DNA of 64,000 nucleotides from Mesotaenium endlicherianum (GCA_009602735.1 WELA01007670.1:332238-396237), one strand, 5' to 3'; numbered from the stretch's first letter, positions 20,621 to 31,459 are shown. Numbers and translations: made by a program. Notes: generated from the sequence alone by a model not told the origin.

Positions 20621-21917
20621 ACACTTGAGTTTTTGCCCAGTCGCCAAATTGCCTCCTTAGGCTCATAATGCTTCTGCACAGGGATTCGCCACTGTTTCAC
20701 CAGCTTCTTGTGCACAAAGTTTGCACTTGCGCCACTGTCGACCATACACTTCGCCTTGTTGCCGTCGACCACTCCTTCCACGATGATAGGCTTGTCAACA
20801 TCTCGTCCTTTGCTTCTCGGCAGGCTCCTGGGGATAACCTCCTTGTGAGTTCTCGTCTTCACGCCAGTAGACACCCCAGAACGACTTACTGGCGTCCTCC
20901 TTTTTCCTGCTGTTGAGGTTGCTTCGCCTTCACATGACAGTCTCGAGCCAGATGTCCAAGCTTGCCGCAATTATAGCAGGGTCCTCTCGGCTTGTAATTC
21001 TGTTGCCTGCGCTGGTTCTGAACAAGTCCCAACTCCATAGGTACTGGACCTTGAACACTCGTGCTTGGCGCTTGAGATCCAAAGTGTCGATATCCTCCAA
21101 AGTTGTGGCTGCCCCACTGCCTCTGACTATACTCCACAGCGTCGACCCTTGTTGCCAATGCCATCATTTCTCCAAGACTGGTAGGGTCCTTGAGCGCCAC
21201 TTCCTTGGCCACAGTTGGCTTGAGTCCCCTCTTGAATTTGTCCATCATCTCCGACTCGTGCATGGATGGACATTGAAGCACCAGCTCGTTGAAGCGCGAT
21301 ACATAGTCCTGAACGCTTCCTCGTTGACGAAGGCGTACCAATAGATCTCGAGCGGTAGCCTCGGGTGCAATAGATTGAAATTGCCTCTTCAAGTCTTCAA
21401 AGAGCTGATCAACAGTAGCAGGAACTCCAGACAGCTGCTCGTGTCGCTCATACCAAGCTCCAGCACTCTTCTGCAGCAAAGTTATGACAAAGGCGACTTG
21501 CCTGTCGGGCGTGAGCGCAGAATACTCCATAAACTTCTTCACTCCAAAAATCCATTGATGAACAGGCGGCGATCCACGCTCTCCAGTATAAACTTCAGGC
21601 TTAGGCGCACGCACTCCTGGTGCGGGTGGGATAACTGGTTGCACCACTGGGTTAACATGAATCGGTGGTACAACGGGTGCAGGTGCTGAACTCGTCGAAG
21701 CGGCGTTTCCAACAACAACTCGCACCATTCTCTCCACCTCCGCGAGCATATTTTGTTGAAATTGGGCGTAGACTTCTCCTCCAATTGCATTTGCCATTTG
21801 CCTGAGCATCGCCTGCATCTCTTGTTGCTCTCTAGTTATCGTTGGTGCTGCCTGTTGCCCCGCGCGCTCAACATGCTCGACATGTTCGCCTCCTCCAGCT
21901 GCCGACTGCGACTCCAT
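20621..21917 (-). pseudogene. B1 protease and gag
   Basis: Minus-strand continuation of B1. Gag begins MESQSAAGGGEHVEHVERAG near 21917, with a coiled EQQEMQAMLRQMANAIGG segment and a gag core (KPEVYTGERGSPPVHQWIF, VITLLQKSAGAWYER, FEDLKRQFQ, VQDYVSRFNELVLQC, DKFKRGLKPTVAKEV). It ends with a CCHC knuckle CYNCGKLGHLARDC at about 20928-20985. The protease follows with [19 protein letters not shown] (active-site DSG). Domain order and length match other family B copies at 51680 and 54660-55675. Confidence 0.87.
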
Positions 21918-21937
21918 AATATAATATGCAAACTAGC

Positions 21938-21953
21938 CCAGCTTTGATACCAG
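21938..21953 (-). other. B1 primer-binding site
   Basis: On the minus strand TGGTATCAAAGC follows the 5' LTR by two bases. It differs at one base from the plant initiator-methionine site. Confidence 0.8.
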
Positions 21954-21954
21954 A

Positions 21955-22693
21955 CGAAAGGGGCAGAGTGCCCTAGTGGAAGCGTAGTAACTCACGAGGA
22001 AAGGAACTAGTTGCAATCATACTAAAGAGTGCAGCGGCATATCACTAAGGAAACTTAGGAAAATTACTCAACATTTTGAAAAGAAAGAAACTGCTCACAA
22101 ATTATGTAGGTTGAAAGGCCTTGTCATTACAAACACTTAGAAATTTACAGAAGTGAAAACTGATAAGAAACAAAGAAGTTATGCCTATTTATAATTTTTT
22201 GCCTAAGTGCTCCCTAGGAGGAAGCTACGGATTTCTCAGTGTTCGTCAAATCGTCCCTTCCAGAATATTCGTGAGTAAGCCAGATCAGTCTAATCTGACG
22301 TGTCGGGTCGAATTGACGTCCACATACATGCATCGACATTACTAGAATATTCTATCTTAGACGCGCTAGGCTAAACCGAAACTTCTAGGTAAATCGACCT
22401 AGTCGGCACTCTGCGTCAGCCGAACTTACGTGAAGGTTCGAGTTCACACTAACGGGCCAAATCGTTCGACGCTGTCGGTCAATCCGATGGTCGCGCTCAC
22501 CGCGAATTAAAAACAGTCGTCAACCGACCTCAAAACTAATTAAACTTCGGAAATCCGTAACTCTCTCATTACTTGACCAAATTCAATGAACTTTATATCA
22601 AAACGACCACAAAAATGCACTCTATACTACTATACAATCAAAACATACTTTCATGAAACTCAAAAATGCACTATATAAACCTATGACCTTACA
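21955..22693 (-). repeat. B1 5' LTR
   Basis: 739 bp. On the minus strand it runs TGTAAGGTCATAGG ... CCCCTTTC(G/A). It is the same LTR as in B2 and B3. No coding is seen. Confidence 0.9.
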
Positions 22694-23605
22694 AGCCCCG
22701 TTCCCAAGGAGATACAAGAAGTCTTGAAGGACTACAAAGAAGTATTCTCCCCGGAATTGCCCAAGGGCCTACCTCCCAAAAGATTCGTGGACCACAAGAT
22801 AGAGTTGGAGCCCGGAAGCAAGCCCATCTCTTGGCCTACGTTCAAAATGTCATATATTGAGCTAGACGAAGTCAAGAAGCAAATCAAGGAGCTACTGGAG
22901 CATGGCTTCATTCGACCTAACAAGTCGCCATTTGGAGCCCCGGTGCTATTTCTCAAGAAGAAAGATGGTACCTTGAGGATGTGTGTGGACTATCGCGCCC
23001 TCAACAAGATCACCATCAAGAATCGATACCCGCTGCCCACATGGATGAGCTCATGGACCGGTTGGTTGGAGCCAAGTACTTCACGAAGGTGGACTTGAGA
23101 AGCGACTACCACCAGATTCGCATCGTTGAACCTGACATAGAGAAGACGGCGTTCAGGACAAGATATGGACATTTTCAGTTCATGGTCCTGCCATTTGGAC
23201 TCACCAACGCGCCAGCAACTTTCATGACTATGATGACACCATATTTCATCCCATGTTGGACAGATTTGTGGTGGTATTCATCAATGACATCCTTATCTAC
23301 AGCAAGACCCTTGAAGAGCATGCGAGACACTTGAAAGAAGTCCTTGAAGTATTGAAGCAAAACAAGCTATTTGCGAAGGAGTCAAAGTGCGAGTTTGCCA
23401 AACAAGAAGTGGAGTTCCTAGGTCTCCACGTGACTGCTGATGGCATCAAGATGGACCCCAAGAAGACCACGGTGGTGGAGGAATGGCCAACCCCCACGAC
23501 CAAGATAGAACTCCAATCATTCTTGGGATTTGCCAATTGGTACAGGAGATTCATTCAGAGCTTCTCGCACATAGCAGCCCCTCTCACGAATCTACTGAAG
23601 AACCA
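22694..23605 (+). pseudogene. A1 reverse transcriptase region
   Basis: Continuation of A1 beyond B1: [66 protein letters not shown] and the segment [18 protein letters not shown]. The text parallels A2 (17760-18640) and A3 closely. It runs into the partial 3' LTR at 23606. Confidence 0.83.
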
Positions 23606-23948
23606 CCTAGAAGAACTCCATGTGGCAAAAGTCAAATGTGCCATTTTTAGGTCAAAATAACATGTGTACATTATTCTAGAAAGAGGTGGCAAGTTTGGGA
23701 TTTGTTGGGTGCCAACACATCAACATACACCTTCCTAGAAATTACTCATGTAGCAAGTATATAAACAAGAGCTAGAACATAGAAGGACATTCGAGAATCA
23801 CTCTTGTACGTGCCAAATTCCAGAAATACATTAACTTCCAAGAAATAATCTTTCTTTCAAGAAGCTACCACTTGTATTCAAAGATCCTTGTCTTGAATTT
23901 AAAAAGTATTGTATTTTACAAAGTACTTAATCTATCTATTTCACTACA
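23606..23948 (+). repeat. A1 3' LTR (partial)
   Basis: 343 bp matching the right two thirds of the A LTR and ending TTTCACTACA. It shares variants with 9117-9620 (for example AATAACATGTG, CGTGCCAAATTCC) that A2 lacks, which pairs it with the A1 5' LTR. AGTTT follows. Confidence 0.87.
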
Positions 23949-23953
23949 AGTTT

Positions 23954-24215
23954 GCTGACTTTGTAAGAAAGGTTAGCAGGATGACATTTTGTATCTCAAT
24001 ATAGTTTGCCAAGAATATTTGTATATATGTAAAACATAATATCCGTAGGTTGATATACAGTAAGTATATATCAGTTTACTTGGACGCAGTACGCTGAGGA
24101 TAGATATATTCAAGTGGATGATTATTTGTAGATTGTGATATGAATCTTGCTTGTCCAAGATATATTTCATTTAAATATATAAGATCAGAGATAGGTGGTA
24201 GCGCGTAAGATCAGG
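23954..24215 (+). repeat. X LTR, right part (split by A1)
   Basis: Continues the X LTR after the A1 insertion. It follows the reverse complement of 45640-45860 (AGGTTGATA, ACTTGGACGCAGTACGCTGA, GATAGATATATTCA). The last 75 bp also form an inverted pair with 24936-25030. Confidence 0.7.
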
Positions 24216-24737
24216 AGCAATATTCGCCCTTGTAATGAACATCGTTTACTTATTCATACTCCCTTGACTCACTTACCATAGTGTGCCATAGTTACACACT
24301 AACACGAGGCACAAGAAATAGGCGAACTTGAGGACTAAGAGCTCCTCTTAGAAACTCATGGCCTCTTGCCTACCAAGCATACAAACATATTTAAGCACCA
24401 GAGGACAGAATGGCAAAGGCGCTCTCATTCAGATGACCTTAATATCGCTAAAACACATTAGGTGCCATGGAATCCGTTCGCTGTGTGACTCCAAAATATC
24501 AGAGGTCAAACTTGTCACTACGACTCTAAATTAAGCAAACTCAATGGAAATCAACACATCTTGACAAGACCCTTCCAAAAAGTCCAAGAGCACTCCATTT
24601 GGAGCACAGACAAAGAAGCCATGCCAATTTTTGTGAATGTCAAAATAACTAATCCAAAAGTGCACACATGACTTGCAAGTAGAAAATTCAACTTTAAAGC
24701 CTACTGTCCAGAATGAGGGACCACAAGATCCCAGCCT
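24216..24737. other. No gene seen
   Basis: About 520 bp of mixed sequence between two X-LTR pieces. No coding signature or known repeat was recognised. Confidence 0.5.
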
Positions 24738-25030
24738 GCTATGTACCTAGTGACCACCTGGTTGACCACGGCGCAAGGTGCGCCGTTTCGTGAGAAACCC
24801 GTTAAGTTGGGACCCACGGATCTAGGTATAGCGACCATAATAGTTGGTCGGTTCACTGAAGTCCTAACTGTTCAGTTGACTGGTCGGACATCGATTTACC
24901 GAATCTCGGTCGACCTCCCACTTTCAGTATACTACGGTTACATGTGCCTCCCTGACTTTACACGCTTCCACCTATCTCTGATCATATATATTTTAATGAA
25001 ATGTATTAATCTTGAATAAGCAAGATGCCT
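24738..25030 (-). repeat. X LTR fragment, opposite orientation
   Basis: 24738-24950 closely matches 45412-45660 (CTGCTATGTACCTAGTGACC, GTGAGAAACCCGTTAAGTTG). The last part is inverted relative to 24140-24215. Since 45411-46034 is an X LTR on the minus strand, this piece is also minus. Confidence 0.75.
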
Positions 25031-25766
25031 TTCAGAAATGCAATCAAAAAAGAATTGTAACCAATCAGAAGAATCAGAAGGAACCAGTTTGAGCGCTAAC
25101 TTTCAAATTCAAGCCGTTTACCGGCAGCAGAAACCCATTGACTTTTATCAACAAGAAAGTCGTTTTTACCAGTCGGTGACTCGACAATCAGAATCTAACT
25201 TTGACTCTTGTTTGATGGGCGGCTCCGACTGCGTCAAGATACTCCACTCACATGATGGGCAGGTGAATCTGCTGACTTGTATGCAAGGAGCAAACTCAAT
25301 AAAGATTTGAAACATGGCTACATGCTGGATTTAATGTGGAGGCCATAACCTCCAAGACACACACCCACAGAAATTTATCTCTCCGCGTGGCTCAAACACC
25401 GAAGGGTCTAAGCCACAAGGGGTAGAGGGTCTAAGCCGTGACGTGCCTACACCCTTGAAGTCGCTGTGAGTCGCTTATCGCTTTTATTGGTCGTAGTGGG
25501 GCCACCTCCTCCACCCGATTTGGGCGGAGGAACGTTGCCACAATTTGGCCAACCCTGTTGGCCAATTTGGAAAACTGCCCGACCGATGCAATGAAAAATA
25601 ACGTGCAAACGTGAATTTGTGCAAATTTACGTCAAGGTAAGTTTTTCTTTGACAAGCGAGCCGTGGGTGTACAACCCACTGGCCTCGACCAAGCACGCAG
25701 AGGCACGGGAGGTGAGACCCCCTCCCGCTGACAGAAAGGACCGGGCCGTTTGTCAGAGGACCTCTC
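25031..25766. other. No gene seen
   Basis: About 740 bp without recognised genes. A small direct repeat GGGTCTAAGCC occurs twice near 25406-25440. Short open stretches look like chance. Confidence 0.5.
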
Positions 25767-25920
25767 AACACCCGGCAACTTTAGCCCGTCGCCGGCTCAC
25801 ACATTAATCGGGCAACGGGGAGCGGGCCCCGGCGGCCACCCTTTCCAACTTTGGCCCGTTGCCTATTGACAAAGCAAACGGGAAACAGGCAGCAGGCCTG
25901 TCAGGCCACCCCGTCAGGCC
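25767..25920. repeat. Degenerate two-unit tandem repeat, about 75 bp
   Basis: Two GC-rich units, each with CAACTTT(A/G)GCCCGT(C/T)GCC, then an A/G-rich part, then GGCCACC. They lie at about 25778-25841 and 25848-25910, and an extra short GTCAGGCCACCCC duplication follows. Confidence 0.55.
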
Positions 25921-26329
25921 ACCCCGCCACCCGGTAGCTTTTGAAAATGAAGTGCTATTTTATTTTTGTGACCAACTCGGCCATGATAACGCTACTGCCA
26001 CACTTGCAAACTAAACAACGACGGTGCCCATATTCAGTTCGAAATTGCACGGTGGTGAACATCTTCGAGGCGATGCAAATGTTTAAACGTCAGATGTAAA
26101 GATCAAGCGAAGATCGTTCCATGCAATTTCTTTAGCGTAGAAATACCGAAAAATAGCATCTTCGCCTGCCGACGAGCGGACATTTCCTCCACTTTGCATG
26201 GTCTAGCGTTGAGAAAATCCAGAAGACGATTGCCGGAGATCGACACCTGGGGCGATTTTTGCCGTTTCGGTCCAAACCGGTCTCGGAATGAAGGGTGCCA
26301 GCCGTTGCATGAACCACTTAATTTCCTTA
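25921..26329. other. No gene seen
   Basis: About 400 bp, probably the outer part of the D1 5' LTR, but too diverged to show it. No coding signature. Confidence 0.4.
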
Positions 26330-26515
26330 CTTGAACATGAGTTCACTGATTGCATGATTGATGCTTGTTGCTTACATTTGACTGGTAAGAATTGCTCACA
26401 CTACTTGGTATTTAACTGATAGTAAATCAACCAGAAAATACCGTAAAGATTACTTGCTGATACAAAAATCTTTGATCAAATACATTATTGCTTATTGGAA
26501 AGTCAATTCATTTCA
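26330..26515 (+). repeat. D1 5' LTR, 3' end
   Basis: The stretch GATTGATGCTTGTTGC...ATTTGACTGG...TTACTTGCTGATA...AATTCATTTCA resembles the inner end of the X LTR at 46699-47416 (minus strand). It ends in CA at 26515, directly before a primer-binding site. The LTR start was not located. Confidence 0.6.
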
Positions 26516-28080
26516 GTGGTATCGAAGCCCTTATTACAATCTTTGGAACCGGATCTCAAACTAGCAAGTCTTGAATGATGGCGAGTCATAACAACATTAT
26601 CATGGAGGGTCACTCAGATAACCGTGAGGAATTTTGCACGTACTTTGAAACTGTAGTAGCTCGGGAAGCCGAGGAGGCTCCTGCGGGGCTAATAGCTGTA
26701 GCTTGTAGCAGCCTAATAAGTTGAGAAGAATACACCAAGGTAGAAGTTGAGTGATTGACTGAAGAAGAGAAGGATAAAGAAATAGAAAAAAGGCGTATGG
26801 CTGACGTCAGGGTGGTAGAAGAAGGGCAGATTGGGCCGACCTTCAAAATCCATCCCTTGTTGTACGTGCTAATGTCCCTCTTGCGAATGTTCACGGAGCT
26901 GAGCGGAACAGGGATAGCTGATGCAACACTAGGAGGAAATGCTGAAGCTGCTGTTGAGCGAGCCAATGTTGCTGCTGCTACGCTTGCTGATTTACCAACT
27001 CAGAATGTGGCTACTCGCACATTACTTATTCAACCGCAAATGATAATGATATATCAGTCTCAGCAGGATGATAAAAGGATGATACTTGCAATATTGCAAG
27101 GGAGGAACAGAATGGGTTCTCAAATTGACCAGAGCGGTGGCAGAGGGCCCAGTAGGTCGGAGCCAAAGGCTTCTCAGGATGATGATCCAGAGAGAAACCC
27201 TAAACATAAAATTTCTTGGTGATGTTGAGCAGTGGTTGGAGAATTATTCCGATCTGCAAAACTCGAAGAAGATCAACTGGTGGCTCTACTGGAAAGAGGA
27301 GAAGAAATCAAATCAATGATCACTTCTGGGAAGAGTTTGTTCAGCAATTGCATGACAAGTTTGATGTCAATAAACAGCAAGAGAAAGCTATCTATGTCAT
27401 CATCTTCTTGACGCTGAAGCATAACATTTCAGCGGCTATGCCAAGGTTTTTGGAGAACATGTTGGAACAGCCCAACTTGCCAGAGCTGTATAGTGTAGCA
27501 TACTTCAAATATGGCTTTGAATATGGCCCTAAACCCTATAGAAATTGATGCTTGGGATCAACAGCGGTTTGACCATAAGCGCCGAAGTAACAGTGGCTAG
27601 GATTGTCAAAAAGCTACACGGTTCCTACAATGCAATTAAGGAGACCAATTTGAGGATGGGCCGGATGATGAGCAGGCATTATATGACTATGAGTACAATG
27701 CTATACAGTCTAGAGAGAGATGAATACTCTTGTGGGGGCTTTGGATGAGGTGGATCAAAAGGATTAGCCTTTAAAAGAAAGCAACAGTCAGTAATCTAGT
27801 CTATTAATTGTAAAAATGCTAGAGGTAGTGAGTCGCCGCTAGTTTCCCTCTTAGCAGGTGTTATGGGCCCTTCTGAACTAGATTCACTATGCATGCCTGT
27901 CAATTGGATACAAGAGACTATTAGCAATATAGATCCCCAGAGAGTGCTCACTCTGGATGTTCTTGTTAAATCTGATGTTGAACAGTTTTTGCGAAGTCAA
28001 GAGAACAATGCAAAAATACGGAAGAGTCTGTCTCTTCTCTTCTACTGCATTGTATGATTGCAAGTAGGAAAGTGGTGATC
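26516..28080 (+). mobile_element. D1: gypsy gag-protease remnant, family D
   Basis: Much decayed family D element. Gag words shared with D2 (minus strand, 62800-63940) include MYQSQQDDKR/MIYQSQQDDKRM, GGRGPSR and QDDDPE, the capsid stretch EKAIYVIIFLTLKHNISAA, and the pre-protease stretch MGPSELDSLCMPVNWIQETI (about 27863-27925). It is preceded by the X-type LTR end and primer-binding site, so X is the LTR of a D-type family. It is broken, with about ten interruptions, and only gag to the start of protease remains before B4 begins. Confidence 0.75.
26517..26530 (+). other. D1 primer-binding site
   Basis: TGGTATCGAAGCCC one base after the LTR end; initiator-methionine type. Confidence 0.7.
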
Positions 28081-28089
28081 ATAGGATCG

Positions 28090-28860
28090 AAAAGTACATT
28101 TTTGTGTTCATTTTGATATTCAATTTGTCAAATTTGATTCGAGTATTGAGACAATTATGAAATTCTGAAGCTTAAATAGTTTAAGGTAGGTTGACGGCTG
28201 TCCTTAATTTGTGGTGAGCGCGACCGTAAAGATGACCGTTAGCGTCGAGCGATTCTGGGCCGTTAGAGTGAATTTGAACATGTATGTAATTTTGGCTGAC
28301 GCAAAGTGCTGACCAGGTCGAATAACCTAGAAGAATTTGGTTAAATTTAGCGCGCCTAAGCTATATTCTCCTAGAGATTTCTATGCGCTGTATGTGGACG
28401 TCAAATTGACTCGACACGTCATATGAGGCTGATTTGGCATACTCACGGATATACTGGAAGGGATGGTTTGACAAACACTTAGAAGTTTTGTTACTCAGCC
28501 GCCCTAACGATGAGGACTTAGGTCACAATACTAAAAAAAGTCATAACTTTTTCATTTTTCTCATTTGTTTTCACTTTTGTAAACTTATACGACAGTGTAA
28601 TCACAAGGCCATATATCCTATCCCAATTGTGAGCATTTTCTTACTAGTCGAAATATTCAAACATATTTTGAACTTTTCTTATTGATATGCCGCTGAACTC
28701 TTGGGTATAATTGCAGCTACTTTGGTTCCTCGTGAATTAGTACGCTTCCACTAGAGCACTTAGCCCCTTTCATCTGGTACGGAGTTGGGCTACTTTGCAC
28801 ATTATACCATAAAGGCGCAGTTGGCAGCCGGAGGAGGCAAACATATCGAGCATGTTGAGT
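28090..28860 (+). mobile_element. B4: old family B LTR with gag start
   Basis: A strongly diverged family B LTR on the plus strand (GGTTGACGGCTGTCCTTAAT, GGTGAGCGCGACCGT, TGATATGCCGCTGAACTCTT) ending CCCCTTTCA at about 28772. A primer-binding site relic TGGTACGGAG and the first residues of family B gag (GGGKHIEHVE-like) follow to about 28860. It lies inside or beside D-family matter. By its divergence it is the oldest family B copy in the window. Confidence 0.8.
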
Positions 28861-28869
28861 AGAGAGCAT

Positions 28870-29305
28870 GTTAAGTGTAATCGAGCTTCTCACTTACGCT
28901 GAAGCTTTAGCAAATACAGCACCTAAAGAAGTCGCGAAAGAAGCGACAGCTTTTGTTACAGTAGAAGCCCAGCATGTTGAAGAAGAATGCTCCAGGATTG
29001 CAGTTGAGCGTTTAGCTAAAGCATGTTAGGATGCAGAAGCCAAAAAGAGGTATTCGGCTGATGCCAGAACGATTCAAAAATTTAAAGGCAAAAAAAGGGC
29101 CAGCCTTTGAAACCCACCTCCTGTTGTGGCTACCGATATACCTCTTGGCCAGATTCATAAACAACTAAATAGGAGGAGTAATTGCCAATGCAACAAGAGT
29201 AAATGCCCGAATTGCTGCTAAGCGACTCAATGCTGCTGCTGCTGCTATGGCAAAATTGCTACCTCAAAATGTGGATTTTAGTGCATGTAATGAATCAATA
29301 TATTG
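28870..29305 (+). mobile_element. D3: family D gag remnant
   Basis: Alanine/glutamate-rich stretch followed by PPPVVATDIPLGQIHKQLN, which resembles D2 gag (PPPAVQLNVPLGQIRDRLN, minus strand near 63870). Many interruptions. It might be part of D1 split by B4, but the order of the pieces does not fit simply. Confidence 0.6.
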
Positions 29306-29309
29306 GTAG

Positions 29310-30690
29310 ATATTAAAAGTCAGTTAGTTGTAGCAGTCTGCTGAACTTCAAGACTGCTGGTGGAGCACCATTTGTCCAAGAGATTCTTGCTTGTTGCGAT
29401 TAGCTGTTGTGCCTAAAATCGTTGATCAAAGTGTGATGGCTCAACGTAATGTCAACCACTAGCCACGGGTCTCCCGGCTTCATCGCACTGTACTCCAATC
29501 GTGGATGTACATTCTCCAACACATATAAGGGCGGATTTGGCTGTTTCACCAGATGATTGAGGATGTTCACGATCTGCTCCCAGTGTGCTGCTTGTGGGTC
29601 GTTTTATCCCCTCAGTCATTCGGCCACAGAGAATGGCTGGCAGAGGAATCCAAAAGATCCAATTGATGTCATGGAGATTCAGATAGGAAGGTGTTAGATT
29701 CATAATGCCTCCTCCCAAGACTCAGACAATCCTCAAATCTAGGGATATTAAGCCTTCAAATTTGAAAATCTAGAGCATCTCCCTCATCACAATCCTGAAC
29801 GTGTGTAGGATAGTGATATTGTTGTCCACATATATGACTTTCGCCACCTTGATGCCTCTGTGGCTCAGTACAACTGTTCCGACACATATTAAGCAAATAG
29901 CTCCAGCACCAGTACTCCCTCTAGGAGCGGCTTGGCCATCATATTTGGCGTTTGTACCTAGTGCCACTACTTTTAGCGTTGATGTGACTGAGTGAGGTAC
30001 TGGTAGCAGCTTTTCCGGGCCGAACTCCAAATTGTGCACTGTTCTAGTTGAGTGGTCTTCCCCGGGTCCAACATTAATGGTGTAGGCATATTTAGCAAAG
30101 TTAAAGCATGGTGTTCACCTTGCAACGTCTCAATCAAATACCTCGAGTAGGTTGTGAGGATCAAGCAGTCGGACTAGCTCAGGGACTGTCTCGCTACTGC
30201 ACACCATCTTCACAGGAATTTCTCTTCTTGGATGTTGATCTATTTGTTGATAAGTCATCTTTTGCCTTCTCAGCTAGGTCAATGACCATGCCCAAAGGGA
30301 TCAAAGCGTCAGTCCCCAAGAGAATGTCATGATTCTTTGCCTCCGTGACAGTGCACTTCATCATCATCGTGGTTTCTTCAGGCTTCTTGAAGTTCACGGT
30401 TATCTTGATGGGCTCCGCTCTAAACCTCTGGTAAATCATCAAAGCCTCTCCGCCTAAGAGTGAAGGTAAAGTGTCGAAGAACAAATTATGAGTGAGATGT
30501 TGATTACGAGCACGCATCATGGCCATGGAAGCATCAATCTTAGAGTGAGTCGAATGCCACAATGGAAAGTCCATCAAAGTGCCTCGTACAGGTCTAAGAA
30601 AGCGACGTGGCAGAAGCCATCTTGAAAAATCCCTCAGAACAGAATTGAAACCCCTTGTCTGGAAATCCAATTTCAAATGCACTCACACAA
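29310..30690 (-). mobile_element. C2: decayed protease plus methyltransferase relic
   Basis: A second, much older relative of C1, on the minus strand. About 30200-30450 reads like a retropepsin end, HDILLGTDALIPLGMVIDL, comparable to FDVLLGQDVLFPIG in C1. Further along the minus strand come methyltransferase motifs in the right order: a motif I/II-like segment GTVVLSHRGIKVAKVIYVDN (about 29820-29880), YVLENV (29508-29525, motif VI) and ARISWTNGAPP (about 29357-29390, motif VIII). The residues between fit the same layout as C1. The sequence is AT-rich and broken in many places. RT and integrase were not found; D3 matter adjoins at 29305. The family assignment is an inference from order and motifs. 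Confidence 0.68.
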
Positions 30691-31139
30691 CTCTCAGGCT
30701 GAGATTTTGGGTCAGAAGGGTGCAAAGAAAACGACTTGGGAATGAGGTCCAGAGGTAATCCAAAAAATGACTCCGAGGTGGAAGAGACGACGAGTGAGGC
30801 AAAGGAAGCAAATCAGGATCACTTCCCTCCCCAAGCTCAGAGACAGGTGAATCTCTCACGCGTGCGGAATTAGACAAATCGTGCACAAAGTCGCGCTGAT
30901 ATAACGCCCCACTCCTTGTACGTCCTGGCGTGTGTTGCATGCAAACTGCTCAAAGGCAACAGGTAAGAAACCACTACACCTGAACTTGGGGAACGAGGAG
31001 AATGGGACTTGAGAAGAATTGCCAAATTTGCGAACAGGCAAATAAGGGTGGAGAGCGGCGTGAGAGCAACTGGCAGCAACGGACGCAGCGGGGCACCTGT
31101 CCCCAATCCACAAACAACCGAGAAAGAACACAGACGCAA
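30691..31139. other. No certain gene; possibly C2 gag side
   Basis: About 450 bp upstream (in the minus sense) of the C2 protease. Open minus-strand stretches are rich in S, L and R but show no gag motif or zinc knuckle. It may be remains of C2 gag; not shown. Confidence 0.35.
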
Positions 31140-31436
31140 ACGGCAGCTGCTGCTATTGCTGGCGCAGCTGATGCTGACTCAATTGCACCTGACGAAATTG
31201 CTGCTGACTCCACTGTTGCTGGCGCAGCTGCTGCTGCTGACTCGGCTACTGCTCTCGTAGTTGCTGCTGACTTAGCTGACGCTGACGCGGCTACTGCCAA
31301 CGGGATTGCTGCTGACTCAACAACTGCTGACGCAAACGCTGACAACGCAGTTGCTGCTGGGCAGCTGACGCTGACTCAGCTATTGCTGAATCAGCTGCTG
31401 CTGACTCAGCTGCCGCTGATTCAGCTGCTGCTGTAG
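31140..31436. repeat. Alanine-codon minisatellite, (GCTGCTGACTCA)-like
   Basis: About 300 bp of imperfect six- and twelve-base units of GCT, GAC and TCA. Read on the plus strand it gives Ala/Asp/Ser runs (AADSTVAGAAAAADSA), and the reverse strand is open too. Both strands staying open is a consequence of the repeat and not evidence for a gene. It may have come from an Ala-rich gag, as E1 gag has a similar tract. Confidence 0.7.
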
Positions 31437-31459
31437 AATTCCCGCGCAACCACTAATTA

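Larger units (their letters stand above)
11511..22693 (-). mobile_element. B1: Ty3/gypsy chromovirus nested in A1, host of A2
   Basis: Family B element on the minus strand. Parts, in plus coordinates: 3' LTR 11511-11965, chromodomain about 12035-12180, integrase about 12400-13180, RNase H about 13500-13880, reverse transcriptase about 14100-14720, spacer to about 15280, then beyond nested A2 the protease about 20640-20800, zinc knuckle about 20928-20985, gag to about 21917, primer-binding site about 21938-21953 and 5' LTR 21955-22693. Continuity across A2 is shown by the intact family sequence at 54300-54420, which matches both sides. Family A pol resumes directly at 22694. It is broken, with roughly five interruptions. 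No duplication is visible at the outer ends. Confidence 0.87.
9117..23948 (+). mobile_element. A1: Ty3/gypsy chromovirus, host of nested B1 and A2
   Basis: Family A element. Parts: 5' LTR 9117-9620, primer-binding site at 9622, gag about 9660-10863, protease about 10900-11460, then after the nested insert 11511-22693 the reverse transcriptase about 22700-23600, and a partial 3' LTR 23606-23948. The two pieces belong together because the family A reading order continues across B1 and because AGTTT flanks the whole. LTR ends are TGTAGTGA and TCACTACA, an 8-bp inverted pair. It is broken, with about half a dozen interruptions beside the nested insert. By eye the overlapping LTR parts differ at about 6% of sites, so A1 is older than A2. 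Confidence 0.87.

Noticed and set aside
29452-29718. 88-codon minus-strand open stretch taken as its own small gene
   Set aside because: It overlaps the C2 relic, and the methyltransferase motif VI is read in another frame of the same strand, so this stretch is a shadow.
31002-31436. Ala/Asp/Ser-rich 144-codon open stretch
   Set aside because: Explained by the repeat unit; the opposite strand is open as well, so openness is no evidence of a gene.
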